DNA of 64,000 nt from Clostridium felsineum DSM 794. GTDB lineage: Bacteria; Bacillota; Clostridia; Clostridiales; Clostridiaceae. The notes beneath the pieces were generated by a model, which saw only the letters and a program-made list of their open reading frames with translations, did no database searches and was not told where the DNA came from. The stretch is taken from positions 1,178,001-1,242,000 of the forward strand of contig NZ_CP096980.1 in the NCBI RefSeq assembly GCF_002006355.2. Reading direction: 5' to 3'. This document shows positions 38,627 to 48,328 of the stretch, piece by piece. Each line of letters opens with the position of its first letter. Within the stretch, counting starts at the first letter, position 1. A program made the position numbers and the translations under genes.

Positions 38627-40936
38627 TTGAAATTTTATTCTCATCCGGATAAGCTTGTTTTGGAACATCTAATTGAAGTTAATGAACTTTCTCAAAAATA
38701 TTGTGATAAAAAGTATGCTAAAGCAGAAGAAATTTTAAGTTTTACTCATGATTTTGGAAAGTACACTACTTTTTTTCAAGAATACATTAAGAGTAAAAAT
38801 AAGACCAAAAATCAACTGAATGGTCATGGATTTATTTCAGCATTATTTGGTGCATTTATTGCTCTAGATGTTTATGAAGATATAATGCCAGTAATTATAT
38901 ATAATTCAATACTTCATCATCATGGAAGTATAAAAAGTGCATATGTAAACCTACCTAAAAGTTTTAAAAGAGAAGTTATAGATAGAGTTGATCTTATGGA
39001 CAAAATTGACAATGCACTTGAACAAATAGCTGATATTGAAAAAAATAAAGAGTTTATTGGAGATGATTATAAAAAAATAGGATATGGGGATTATTTTAAT
39101 ACATTCATAGAACAAAAGCCTTTTGAAAAAATATTAACTAAGCTTAGAAAATTGCAGTATGGTTTTGAGTATAAGAATGATAGTGAAAAATATTATTTTG
39201 TAAGTCAAATGCTTTATAGTTCCCTTATTGCTGCTGACAAAATTAGTGCCGCTAACCTAAAGCTTTCTGAAGTAAAGTTTGCAAGTTTTGAAATCTTAAA
39301 TAAATCTAAAAATGAAAGATTTAAAGATAATGCAGAGGAAAAGGTAAATCTAATCAGAAGTAAAATATTTAATGAAGTTCAAGAACAAATTAAGCTTTCA
39401 TATAAAAATAATAAAATTTTTTCAATAACCTCGCCTACAGGGACAGGTAAAACCTACTGTGGTTTTTTTGCCGCTTTAAAATTAAGAGAGCTTTTAGGTG
39501 ATAATAGAAAGATTATATACTCACTTCCTTTCACATCAATAATAAATCAGAATTACTCCTCCATATATTCTCTTTTTGAAAGTATAGATAATTTTGAAAA
39601 CGAAAGTAGCGAATATATTATAAAACATCATAGCCTTGCAGATGTTGATTATAATAGTGAATATGATGATTATACAAAGGTTAAGGCTGAAATGTTAATA
39701 GAAAATTGGAATAGCGGTATAGTGATTACAACATTTGTTCAACTTCTTCAAACTTTAATTGGAAATAAAAATAGGATGCTTAAAAAATTTAATGCTATAA
39801 GAAAATCAATAATTATATTAGATGAAGTTCAAGCAATAGATATAGAATATTTAAAGCTTGTAGAATTTATTTTAACAGCAGCTAGTGAATATCTTGATTG
39901 CAGAATAATAATGATGACTGCAACAAAACCGCTTATGCTTTTAAATTCGGTTGAACTTTTAAAGGATAATAAAAAGTATTTTGATATGTTCAATAGAACC
40001 TCTATTATTCCAAGACTTAATCCAATTAAAATACATGATTTTGTGGAGGAATTTTATGAAAATATGGAGGAAAAATCTTATCTTGTAATATGCAATACTA
40101 TATCACAGTCTTTAAAAATTTATAATGAACTTAAAAATAGTGGGAGAATAGTTTTGTATTTATCAACTAACATTTTACCATGCCATAGAAAAGAAAGAAT
40201 AGATGAAGTAATATCACGATTAGATAAAGGTGAAAAAATAATACTTGTGTCAACTCAAGTTGTTGAAGCTGGTGTGGATTTTGATTTTGATGTTGTTATA
40301 AGAGATATAGCACCTATTTCTTCTATAATACAGTCTGCTGGTAGGTGTAATAGAAATGGTAAAAAGAAGATTGGAAATGTATATATTTATGCTATGGTTG
40401 ATGATAGTGGATCATATTATAGTAAAAGAGTTTATGGAAAAACTTTAATAAATATAAGTATGGAGCTTTTGAAGGATGAAAAAATTATAGAAGAAAAAGA
40501 GTATTTTGAACTTGTTGCAAAGTATTTTAATGAGGTTGATAAGTATAAAAATCAGGATGTCTCCTTTGAGTTTGAAAAGTCAATTATAAAAATGCATTTT
40601 AGTGAAGAGGACTATAGTATAGATAAGTTTTCACTTATAAAAGAAAAAGATAATTATGTTGATGTGTTTTTTAGAATTAATGATGAGGCTGAAGAGGTTT
40701 ATGGAAAACTTTTAGCTGCACTAAAAATTAAAGATATTGAATTGAAGAGTGAAAAAATGCTTGAAATAAAGAGCAGCATTAGAGAATATATTTTATCTAT
40801 TCCAGTTAAGCATATTGATAGAGTAAATGATAAAGAGGATTTAATTTTGAATCTTCCTGAAAGTGCATGTGAAGTATATTATGACAATAAGACTGGATAT
40901 AAAAGAGAACAGGAAGAAGATTTTTTTGTTATGTAG
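38627..40936 (+). CDS. cas3: Cas3 helicase-nuclease
   Basis: 769 aa. N-terminal HD nuclease with His41-Asp42 (SFTHDFGK) and HHHGS near residue 105. The helicase follows: Walker A SPTGTGKT (269-276), DEVQ at 399-402, MMTATKP, and motif VI QSAGRCNRNG. It degrades DNA bound by Cascade. Both activities look intact. TTG start with TAGGAGATG upstream. Confidence 0.95.
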   Translation: MKFYSHPDKLVLEHLIEVNELSQKYCDKKYAKAEEILSFTHDFGKYTTFFQEYIKSKNKTKNQLNGHGFISALFGAFIALDVYEDIMPVIIYNSILHHHGSIKSAYVNLPKSFKREVIDRVDLMDKIDNALEQIADIEKNKEFIGDDYKKIGYGDYFNTFIEQKPFEKILTKLRKLQYGFEYKNDSEKYYFVSQMLYSSLIAADKISAANLKLSEVKFASFEILNKSKNERFKDNAEEKVNLIRSKIFNEVQEQIKLSYKNNKIFSITSPTGTGKTYCGFFAALKLRELLGDNRKIIYSLPFTSIINQNYSSIYSLFESIDNFENESSEYIIKHHSLADVDYNSEYDDYTKVKAEMLIENWNSGIVITTFVQLLQTLIGNKNRMLKKFNAIRKSIIILDEVQAIDIEYLKLVEFILTAASEYLDCRIIMMTATKPLMLLNSVELLKDNKKYFDMFNRTSIIPRLNPIKIHDFVEEFYENMEEKSYLVICNTISQSLKIYNELKNSGRIVLYLSTNILPCHRKERIDEVISRLDKGEKIILVSTQVVEAGVDFDFDVVIRDIAPISSIIQSAGRCNRNGKKKIGNVYIYAMVDDSGSYYSKRVYGKTLINISMELLKDEKIIEEKEYFELVAKYFNEVDKYKNQDVSFEFEKSIIKMHFSEEDYSIDKFSLIKEKDNYVDVFFRINDEAEEVYGKLLAALKIKDIELKSEKMLEIKSSIREYILSIPVKHIDRVNDKEDLILNLPESACEVYYDNKTGYKREQEEDFFVM

Positions 40937-40946
40937 AGGTGAGATT

Positions 40947-41438
40947 GTGGAAATTAACGGAACTATGCTGTGGTATTATAATGTATGCAAACGTGAAGTA
41001 TGGCTTATGTCTAGATCAATAGTACCAGATCAGCAGGATGAAAATATAGATTTAGGTAGATTTATTCATGAGCGTACATATAAAAGAAACAATAAGGAAA
41101 TAAGCTTTGGTAATGTTAAATTTGATGTTATTTTTAAGTCGAAAAATAAGATAACTATCGGTGAAACAAAGAAGTCTTCAAGGTATGCTGAAGCTTCAAA
41201 ATGGCAGCTTATATATTATTTAAATGAGCTAAAAAATGCAGGAATAGAGGCAAAAGGTGTCTTACTGTATCCAGAAGAAAAAAAGCGAACTGAAATAGAA
41301 TTAACAGATGAATCAATTAGTAAGCTTTCAGGAATGTGCTTAGATATAGAAAAGATATATACTGAAAATCATCCTCCGGTAGCTGTTAAGATAGGCTTTT
41401 GTAAAAATTGTGGATATAAAGAGTACTGTTATTCTTAA
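40947..41438 (+). CDS. cas4: Cas4 exonuclease
   Basis: 163 aa from GTG 40947, with AGAGGTGA upstream; the open frame extends to 40863 inside cas3 without a site. Four cysteines for the Fe-S cluster are present: Cys14 (NVCKREVW) and Cys152, Cys155, Cys161. The RecB-type motif is FDVIF and GETKKS. It should trim pre-spacers and check the PAM together with Cas1-Cas2. Confidence 0.94.
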   Translation: MEINGTMLWYYNVCKREVWLMSRSIVPDQQDENIDLGRFIHERTYKRNNKEISFGNVKFDVIFKSKNKITIGETKKSSRYAEASKWQLIYYLNELKNAGIEAKGVLLYPEEKKRTEIELTDESISKLSGMCLDIEKIYTENHPPVAVKIGFCKNCGYKEYCYS

Positions 41439-41450
41439 GGAGGGTAAGTA

Positions 41451-42443
41451 GTGAAAAAGGATATTTATATTTTTAATGATGGAGATTTAAAAAGGAAAGA
41501 CAATACTGTATATTTTGAAAGTGAAGGAAAGAAAAAGTATTTGCCAGTAGAGGAATTAAACAATATTTGGGTGTTTGGTGAAATCAATTTAAATAAAAAA
41601 TTTCTGGATTTTGTGTCTCAAAAGGAAATATGCATACACTTTTTTAATTATTATGGATATTATACAGGAACTTTTTATCCAAGAGAGCATTTAAACTCTG
41701 GATATGTAATTTTAAAGCAAGCTGAAAATTATCTTGATTATGAAAAGAGAATAAAAATAGCTAAGATGATAATAGAAACTGCTGTTGAAAATATAATTAT
41801 AATTTTAAAATATTATAATAGTAGGGGAGTAGAGCTTGAGGTTGAAATTACAGATATGGCAGAAAAGAAAGAGCTTATGGAAAATTGTAAAACAGTAGAG
41901 GAACTTATGGCTGTTGAAGGAAATATGAGGCAAGGTTACTATGGATGTTTTTCAAAAATAATAAAAAATCCAGAATTTGAGTTTAAAGTAAGGAGTAAGC
42001 GCCCTCCACGTGACAAAATAAATGCTTTAATTAGTTTTGGAAATTCTATGATGTATACAACTGTTTTGGGTGAAATATATCAAACTCAGTTAGATCCAAG
42101 AATAGGCTATTTACATTCAACTAATATGAGGAGATTTTCTCTTAATCTTGATATTGCTGAAATATTTAAACCTATAATAGTGGATAGAACTATTTTTTCG
42201 ATTCTTAATAGAAATGAGCTAACGGAAAAGGATTTTGAAGCTGATCTTAATGGTATAATGCTTAATGAGAGAGGGCGAAAAAAGTTTATTGAAGAATATA
42301 ATAACAAACTGTTAACAACAATAAAGCATCCTAAAATAGGAACTACTGTAAGTTATAAGCGCATAATAAGACTTGAATTATACAAGCTTCAAAAGTATAT
42401 TACAGAGGATGAACCGTATGATGGTTTTATTGCGAGGTGGTAG
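41451..42443 (+). CDS. cas1: Cas1 integrase
   Basis: 330 aa, GTG start after AGGAGGG. Metal ligands are present: Glu156 (MAVEGNMRQ), His222 (YLHSTNMRR) and Asp234 (LNLDIAEIF). With Cas2 it inserts spacers at the leader-repeat junction. It is the only cas1 in the window, so it should serve all the arrays. Confidence 0.96.
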   Translation: MKKDIYIFNDGDLKRKDNTVYFESEGKKKYLPVEELNNIWVFGEINLNKKFLDFVSQKEICIHFFNYYGYYTGTFYPREHLNSGYVILKQAENYLDYEKRIKIAKMIIETAVENIIIILKYYNSRGVELEVEITDMAEKKELMENCKTVEELMAVEGNMRQGYYGCFSKIIKNPEFEFKVRSKRPPRDKINALISFGNSMMYTTVLGEIYQTQLDPRIGYLHSTNMRRFSLNLDIAEIFKPIIVDRTIFSILNRNELTEKDFEADLNGIMLNERGRKKFIEEYNNKLLTTIKHPKIGTTVSYKRIIRLELYKLQKYITEDEPYDGFIARW

Positions 42444-42446
42444 TTA

Positions 42447-42710
42447 GTGTTTGTGATACTTGTTTATGACTTTGGTGAAAAACGTGTTGGTCGTGCACTT
42501 AAAATATGTAGAAAATATTTAACGTGGGTACAAAATTCTGTTTTTGAAGGAGATATAAGTGTAGCAAATCTAAAGAAGTTAAAGTATGAGCTTTCTGATA
42601 TTATGATGCCTGGTGAGGATTCTATAATAATATATACTTTTAAAAGTACAAAGTATTCAAAGCGAGAAGTACTTGGAGTTTCTAAAAATAAGCAGGATAT
42701 ATTTTTATGA
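42447..42710 (+). CDS. cas2: Cas2
   Basis: 87 aa, GTG start 3 nt after cas1 with GAGGTGG upstream. FVILVYDFGEKRVGRALKI has the beta strand and Asp8 of Cas2, followed by WVQNSVFEG. It is the last gene of the type I-B operon; leader L5 follows within 30 nt. Confidence 0.96.
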   Translation: MFVILVYDFGEKRVGRALKICRKYLTWVQNSVFEGDISVANLKKLKYELSDIMMPGEDSIIIYTFKSTKYSKREVLGVSKNKQDIFL

Positions 42711-42736
42711 TTTTAAAATTGTTTATACAGTTAAAT

Positions 42737-42893
42737 GAAAATTTCTCGTCGACCCTGAGTAGTTTAAAACACTGGGGGTCGACGATTTTTTAGTTTGTAG
42801 TAAAATAGGGAGTTTAGATTGATTTTTTATTAATCTTTGAGGAAATGTGTAAAATTTGATTTTTTAAGAAAGCTGATGTATGCTAATTTGATG
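42737..42893 (+). promoter_or_regulatory. CRISPR leader L5 (damaged -10)
   Basis: The terminator hairpin (GTCGACCC / GGGTCGAC, T6) ends the cas operon. The -10 region reads TGCTAATTTG, having lost two bases against TGCTATATTTG, and ATTTGATTTTTTAAG differs from the others. Confidence 0.82.
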
Positions 42894-43296
42894 GTTTTTT
42901 AGAGTACCCATAAGGAATTGAAGCTTGTGGTAAAATAAAGAAAGAGGTTGGATGTGTTATAGAAGGATAATGGGTCTGGCGACCCAAACCCCTGGTAGGA
43001 TTGCATTTAGAGTACCTATAAGGGATTGAAACTGTGGATGAAATGGAGAAAGTGGTTGGATGTGTTATAGAAGGATAATGGGTCTGGCGACCCAAACCCC
43101 TGGTAGGATTGCATTTAGAGTACCTATGAGGGATTAAAACTGTGGGTGAAATGAAGAAAGATATTATATGAAGTTAAAGAAGGATAATGGACTTCGCCAA
43201 ACCTCTGATATGATTGCATTCGGAGTACTTATTATTATATTTACGTATATTTGAATTTAGGAAATTAAAGGATTAATAGGTAAATAAATCTAACTG
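42894..43296 (+). repeat. Spacerless cassette: degenerate repeats and three trailer elements (T5)
   Basis: After L5 there is one imperfect repeat (42894-42924, six Ts, ACCCATAAGG, ending GAAGC) and then three trailer elements in tandem. They are separated by degenerate repeats ending at 43032 and 43140. Stems are GGGTC/GACCC twice and GGAC/CGCC once. No normal spacer is present. Confidence 0.85.
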
Positions 43297-43456
43297 AAAA
43301 TTTGTCATCGACCCTTAGTAGTGTAAAAACACTGGGGGGTCGACGATTTTTTGGTTTGTAGTAAAATAGCGGGTTTTGATTGGTTTTTCATTAATTTTGA
43401 AGAAAGTTTGTAAAAGTTGATTTTTTGAAGAAGCTGATGTATGCTATATTTGATGG
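43297..43456 (+). promoter_or_regulatory. CRISPR leader L6
   Basis: Standard layout; one change in the terminator stem (GTCATCGACC). Extended -10 TGCTATATT. Confidence 0.87.
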
Positions 43457-43817
43457 GTTTTTAGAATACCTATGAGGAATTGAAACCTGGAAGTATAACT
43501 TATAATTTAATTTATATCTAAGTTTTTAGAATACCTATGAGGAATTGAAACAAAAAAGGGGATGTTTTAAAAAATATTTGTATTTACAGTTTTTAGAATA
43601 CCTATGAGGAATTGAAACTATTTGCCAGAAGACTATGATACAAAGTACAGAAAGGTTTTTAGAATACCTATGAGGAATTGAAACAATTCTATAAAGACCG
43701 TCAGCGGTGAAGCACTAACGTTTTTAGAATACCTATGAGGAATTGAAACAACTTTTTCCCTATGCGAAAAATTGCATAATATTTAGTGTTTTTAGAATAC
43801 CTATGAGGAATTGAAAC
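43457..43817 (+). CRISPR. CRISPR array 6: 6 repeats, 5 spacers
   Basis: Repeats at 43457, 43522, 43589, 43655, 43720 and 43788, with A at position 10 (TTAGAATACC) and TG at 17-18. Confidence 0.98.
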
Positions 43818-44120
43818 TTTGAGTGAAATGGATAAAGAGGTTGGATGTGGTTAAAGAAGGATAATGGACTTCGTCCAAACCTCTGGGAGGATTGCTTTCA
43901 GAATACCTATAAGGAATTGAAACAGTGGGTGAAATGAAGAAAGTGGTTGGATGTGGTTATAGAAGGATAATGGACTCCGTCCAAGCCTCTGGTAGGATTA
44001 GAAGGATAATGGGTCTGACAACCCAAGCCCCTAGTAAGATTGCTTTCAGAATAACGATTAGAAAATTTTAAAATGATAGAATAAATAAGTAAGAATTAAG
44101 AGATAAATAAAAGTAACTTA
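43818..44120 (+). repeat. CRISPR trailer T6, three hairpin elements
   Basis: Stems GGAC/GTCC, GGAC/GTCC and GGGT/ACCC. A degenerate repeat lies at about 43894-43923. The end has AATTAAGAGATAAATA as in the rpn 3' end. Confidence 0.8.
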
Positions 44121-44278
44121 AAATTTGTCGTCGACCCTGAGTAGTGTAAAAACACTGGGGGTCGACGATTTTTTGGTTTTTAGTAAAATAGCGGATTTTG
44201 ATTGGTTTTTCATTAATTTTCAAGAAAGTTTGTAAAAGTTGATTTTTTGAAGAAGCTGATGTATGCTATATTTAATGG
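44121..44278 (+). promoter_or_regulatory. CRISPR leader L7
   Basis: Standard layout with TGCTATATT; the base run before the repeat reads TTTAATGG rather than TTTGATGG. Confidence 0.87.
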
Positions 44279-44373
44279 GTTTTTAGAATACCTATAAGGA
44301 ATTGAAACTGCTTTATGGTTTTGATTCTTTAGATCCTTTTATTGTTCTTAGAGTACCTATAAGGAATTGAAAC
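44279..44373 (+). CRISPR. CRISPR array 7: 2 repeats, 1 spacer
   Basis: Repeats at 44279 and 44344; the second is imperfect (GTTCTTAGAG). The spacer is 35 nt. Confidence 0.9.
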
Positions 44374-44705
44374 TGTGGGTGAAATGAAGAAAGATATTAT
44401 ATGAAGTTATAGAAGGATAATGGGTCTGGCGACCCAAACCCCTGGTAGAATTGCATTTAGAATACCTATAAGGAATTAAAACACAAAATATATTACTACT
44501 TTAGATTTTTCCTTACACAGTTTGTAGAATACATATACTGAATTGAAACAGTGGTGAAATGAGGAAAGAGTTAGGATGAAGTTAAAGAAAGACAATGGAC
44601 TACGTCAAAACCTCTGATATGATTGCATTCGGAGTACTTATTATTATATTTACGTATATTTGAATTTAGGAAATTAAAGAATTAATAAGTAAATAAATCT
44701 AACTG
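44374..44705 (+). repeat. CRISPR trailer T7 with one stranded spacer
   Basis: An element with stem GGGTC/GACCC ends in a degenerate repeat (44453-44482). A 37-nt spacer-like sequence (44483-44519) and a strongly decayed repeat (44520-44549, ending TTGAAAC) follow, and then a second, decayed element. A CRISPR spacer between two trailers means the trailer once followed a longer array or was inserted into one. Confidence 0.75.
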
Positions 44706-44865
44706 AAAATTTGTCGTCGACCCTTAGTAGTGTAAAAACACTGGGGGGTCGACGATTTTTTGGTTTGTAGTAAAATAGCGGGTTTTGATTGGTTTTTCAT
44801 TAATTTTGAAGAAAGTTTGTAAAAGTTGATTTTTTGAAGAAGCTGATGTATGCTATATTTGATGG
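44706..44865 (+). promoter_or_regulatory. CRISPR leader L8
   Basis: Standard layout: terminator hairpin, conserved body, TGCTATATT just before the first repeat. Confidence 0.88.
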
Positions 44866-45631
44866 GTTTTTAGAATACCTATGAGGAATTGAAACTTTAT
44901 TAATTTGCTTGCTTGATCCTGTAAATCACTGTTTTTAGAATACCTATGAGGAATTGAAACATAACACTTAGATATATCGGAGTAGAGCAGCAAGCGTTTT
45001 TAGAATACCTATGAGGAATTGAAACTGGGAACTGACTTGAATAGCTCTGTACTGACACTTGGTAAGGTTTTTAGAATACCTATGAGGAATTGAAACTTTT
45101 TATATTCATAGTCAATTTTATACGGTATAAAGCGTTTTTAGAATACCTATGAGGAATTGAAACATATCTTGTCCTTTATAAAAGAATTCTGGATTAACTG
45201 TTTTTAGAATACCTATGAGGAATTGAAACCTGTTTCCCCATTAGTATTTGTTGCTCCACTGCTTATAGTTTTTAGAATACCTATGAGGAATTGAAACAGG
45301 CTTCATATAACGTAACAATTAAAGGTGGTACTGTTTTTAGAATACCTATGAGGAATTGAAACTCCATTATGCTAGATGTGTTTTTGTTGTTTAAAACTGT
45401 GTTTTTAGAATACCTATGAGGAATTGAAACTTAGAACATGAAAGTACTGAAGACTTTGGGCAATTAGGTTTTTAGAATACCTATGAGGAATTGAAACCCC
45501 ATTATACCGGCTGTAGATTTTTCCGGTAAACCTTTGTTTTTAGAATACCTATGAGGAATTGAAACAAACTAAATCCGTAATTAGCCATTAGTTACTCCGT
45601 AGTTTTTAGAATACCTATGAGGAATTAAAAC
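44866..45631 (+). CRISPR. CRISPR array 8: 12 repeats, 11 spacers
   Basis: Repeats at 44866, 44931, 44996, 45067, 45134, 45200, 45268, 45333, 45401, 45468, 45536 and 45602. All have A10 and TG17-18; the last one ends TTAAAAC. One spacer (45026-45066) is unusually long at 41 nt. Confidence 0.98.
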
Positions 45632-45792
45632 TGTGGGTGAAATGGAGAAAGAGATTGAATGTGGTTAAAGAAGAATAATATGGTCATAGCTACTAGACCA
45701 TTGGTAAGATTGATTTTAGAGAATCTACTATTAAATTTAAATATATTGGAATTTGCTAGATTGAAGAATTAATAGATAAATAAATCTAACTT
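45632..45792 (+). repeat. CRISPR trailer T8, one variant hairpin element
   Basis: The hairpin differs in sequence (TGGTC...GACCA across a longer loop, about 45681-45700) but keeps full pairing, which supports a functional stem. GAAGAATTAATAGATAAATA follows, as in the rpn 3' end. Confidence 0.78.
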
Positions 45793-45952
45793 AAAATTTG
45801 TCGTCGACCCTTAGTAGTGTAAAAACACCGGGGGGTCGACGATTTTTTAGTTTGTAGTGAAATAGCGGGTTTGGATTGATTTTACATTAATTCTGAAGAA
45901 AATTTGTAAAAGTTGATTTTTTGAAGAAGCTGATGTATGCTATATTTGATGG
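45793..45952 (+). promoter_or_regulatory. CRISPR leader L9
   Basis: Standard layout; body variant GTGAAATAGCGGGTTTGG shared with L1 and L3. TGCTATATT. Confidence 0.88.
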
Positions 45953-46383
45953 GTTTTTAGAGTACCTATAAGGAATTGAAACATTCCATTGGCTTTAAGT
46001 CCTGTAGCATCAAACATTGTTTTTAGAGTACCTATAAGGAATTGAAACCTTTCTGCTGTAGCGATTCTTGTTGACAGCCCTGTGACGGTTTTTAGAGTAC
46101 CTATAAGGAATTGAAACTCGCATTGATTCCTCTTTTTATATCTGTAATAGTAATGTTTTTAGAGTACCTATAAGGAATTGAAACTAGTATCTAATACATC
46201 GGCTTGTTGCCTCATATCTGGTTTTTAGAGTACCTATAAGGAATTGAAACTGTGAAATTCATCTTTCTTCTTTTTAGGGTTGTATTGTTTTTAGAGTACC
46301 TATAAGGAATTGAAACTCATAAATTTTAAGTGTTTTAGAAGAAACATTTCCTTGTTTTTAGAGTACTTATAAGGAATTGAAAC
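45953..46383 (+). CRISPR. CRISPR array 9: 7 repeats, 6 spacers
   Basis: Repeats at 45953, 46019, 46088, 46155, 46221, 46287 and 46354; haplotype G10, TA17-18. The last has ACTTAT in place of ACCTAT. Confidence 0.98.
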
Positions 46384-46648
46384 TGTGGGTGAAATGAAGA
46401 AAAATATTATATGAAGTTATAAAAGGATAATGGGTCTTACGACCCAAACCCCTGGTAGGATTGCTTTCAGAATACCTATGAGGAATTAAAACTGTGGGTG
46501 AAATGGAGAAAGAGATTGAATGTGGTTAAAGAAGAATAATGGACTTCGCCCAAACCTCTGATATGATTGCATTCGGAGTACTTATTATTATATTTACGTA
46601 TATTTGAATTTAGGAAATTGAAGAATTAATAGATAAATAAATCTAACT
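46384..46648 (+). repeat. CRISPR trailer T9, two hairpin elements and rpn 3' remnant
   Basis: Stems GGGTC/GACCC and GGAC/CGCC with a degenerate repeat between them (ending 46490). At 46614-46640, GAAATTGAAGAATTAATAG plus ATAAATA matches the rpn copy 2 end except for a short internal deletion. Confidence 0.8.
46614..46640 (+). pseudogene. Remnant of the 3' end of an rpn gene
   Basis: The last codons of rpn copy 2 (48266-48320) read GAAATTGAAGAA, ATTAAAAA, ATTAATAGATAAATAG. Here the first and last blocks are joined without the middle 8 nt. Similar tails precede most leaders (for example about 48983-49009 and 45767-45785), so this is the best of a series. Confidence 0.6.
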
Positions 46649-46809
46649 GAAAATTTGTCGTCGACCCTGAGTAGTGTAAAAACACCGTGGGGTCGACGAT
46701 TTTTTAGTTTGTAGTAAAATAGCGGGTTTGGATTGATTTTACATTAATTCTGAAGAAAATTTGTAAAAGTTGATTTTTTAAGAAAGCTGATGTATGCTAT
46801 ATTTGATGG
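46649..46809 (+). promoter_or_regulatory. CRISPR leader L10
   Basis: Standard layout; the region before the -10 reads TTTTTTAAGAAAGC. TGCTATATT. Confidence 0.88.
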
Positions 46810-47038
46810 GTTTTTAGAATACCTATGAGGAATTGAAACTTAACCCAGGGACTAAATTAAATCTAGGATAAACTTGTTTTTAGAATACCTATGAGGAATT
46901 GAAACATGTCAAATCTAAAGGACTTTTAAACCCTATTAATCTGTTTTTAGAATACCTATGAGGAATTGAAACTATATTTACATCTCTGTAACCAATTAAA
47001 AAATGATTGTTTTTAGAATACCTATGAGGAATTGAAAC
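46810..47038 (+). CRISPR. CRISPR array 10: 4 repeats, 3 spacers
   Basis: Repeats at 46810, 46876, 46943 and 47009; A10, TG17-18. Confidence 0.98.
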
Positions 47039-47117
47039 TGTGAGTGAAATGAAGAAAGATATTATATGAAGTTATAGAAGGATAATGGGTCTTACGACCC
47101 AAACCCCTGGTAGGATT
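47039..47117 (+). repeat. CRISPR trailer T10a, one hairpin element
   Basis: One element with stem GGGTC/GACCC (loop TTAC). It is followed by a short array rather than by a leader. Confidence 0.8.
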
Positions 47118-47280
47118 GCTTTCAGAATACCTATAAGGAATTGAAACATGTTAAGATTAATTATATCTGTTTATCTTTGTTTTAGTTTTTAGAATACCTA
47201 TGAGGAATTGAAACAAAACATTGTTCATTTCTTTTTGTATTTTTTCACCAGTTTTTAGAATACCTATGAGGAATCAAAAC
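47118..47280 (+). CRISPR. Leaderless array 10b: 3 repeats, 2 spacers
   Basis: A degenerate repeat (47118-47147, starting GCTTTCAGAATACC), a good repeat (47185-47214) and a terminal one (47251-47280, ending AATCAAAAC) enclose spacers 47148-47184 and 47215-47250. It lies between two trailers with no leader of its own, so it must be transcribed from L10. Both spacers resemble spacers of array 4. Confidence 0.9.
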
Positions 47281-47405
47281 AGTGGGTGAAATGGAGAAAG
47301 TGGTTGGATGGGTTAAAGAAGGATAATGGGTCTGACGACCCAAACCCCTGGTAGGATTAGAAGTATAATGGGTCTATCTAGTCGATTTCCTGGTAAGATT
47401 CTATA
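47281..47405 (+). repeat. CRISPR trailer T10b upstream of rpn copy 2
   Basis: Two hairpin elements (GGGTC/GACCC; GGGTC/TAGTC, decayed), as T4 before rpn copy 1. Confidence 0.78.
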
Positions 47406-47465
47406 CAAATATGATGAAGCTGTGTTATGATGATATAAAGTAAAAAAGGTTGGAGAGTGAATGAA

Positions 47466-48320
47466 ATGTGTAGGCTAAACCCAAAAGTTGACTTTGCATT
47501 TAAGAAGCTTTTTGGCAGTGAAGAAAATAAGGATATATTAATAGCATTTATAAATTCTATAATAGATGAAAATGAGCAAATAAAAGACATAATATTAAAG
47601 AATCCATATAACATAGCAGACTATAGAAACGGGAAAATGACGATTTTAGATATAAAAGCGGTGGATGATAAAGAAGTATGGTATGACATAGAAATGCAGA
47701 TATCACAGCAGGATTTCTTTGATAAAAGAGCATTATATTATTGGTCGAAAGTGTACTCCAGTCAAATAGAAAGTGGAGAATATTACGAGAAATTAAGGAA
47801 AACTATATCAATAAACATACTAGATTTTAATTATTTGAAGGATAAAGAATTTCACAATAAGTTTAAAATATATAACACGAGAACTCTAAAAGAGTTTTCG
47901 AATATATTTGAAATGCATTTTATAGAATTAAATAAATTTAATAAAGAGTATAAAGAATTGAAAACGAGTTTAGATAGATGGATAGCATTTTTAAGTAGAG
48001 CATATGAACTTGATAAAGATAGCATACCGTCAGAGCTTTCAGAAGATGAAAAAGTAAAAAAAGCAATAGAAAAGCTAGATATAATGTATTTGAGTAAGGA
48101 AGAAAGAGAAGTTTATGAAAATGATCTAAGGGCATTGATGGATTACAAGGCTCAGATAAAAACAGCTGAGAGAAATGGAATAAAAGAAGGAGAGAAAAAT
48201 AAAGAAATTTTGGTTGTAAAGAATCTAGTAGATATGGGAATGGATGATGATTTTATAGCTAAAGCATCTGGTTTAGATAAATATGAAATTGAAGAAATTA
48301 AAAAATTAATAGATAAATAG
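47466..48320 (+). CDS. Rpn-family PD-(D/E)XK nuclease (PDDEXK_2), copy 2
   Basis: 284 aa from ATG 47466. Asp62 and Glu76-x-Gln78 are present as in copy 1. The two copies are almost the same to about residue 235 and then differ (KEGEKNKEILVVKNLVDMG against VKGKKEGIKEEKINTV), with a common ending. An internal ATG at 48138 (residue 225) is preceded by AAGGG at 5-nt spacing and would give a 60-aa C-terminal peptide. The upstream promoter region is shared with copy 1. Leader L11 begins right after the stop, so trailer-rpn-leader is one continuous unit. Confidence 0.9.
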   Translation: MCRLNPKVDFAFKKLFGSEENKDILIAFINSIIDENEQIKDIILKNPYNIADYRNGKMTILDIKAVDDKEVWYDIEMQISQQDFFDKRALYYWSKVYSSQIESGEYYEKLRKTISINILDFNYLKDKEFHNKFKIYNTRTLKEFSNIFEMHFIELNKFNKEYKELKTSLDRWIAFLSRAYELDKDSIPSELSEDEKVKKAIEKLDIMYLSKEEREVYENDLRALMDYKAQIKTAERNGIKEGEKNKEILVVKNLVDMGMDDDFIAKASGLDKYEIEEIKKLIDK

Positions 48321-48328
48321 AACTAACT

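Noticed and set aside
42883..43095. Minus-strand frame over the trailer elements after cas2
   Set aside because: It follows from tandem trailer copies (GRQTHYPSITHPT repeats) and has no ribosome binding site.
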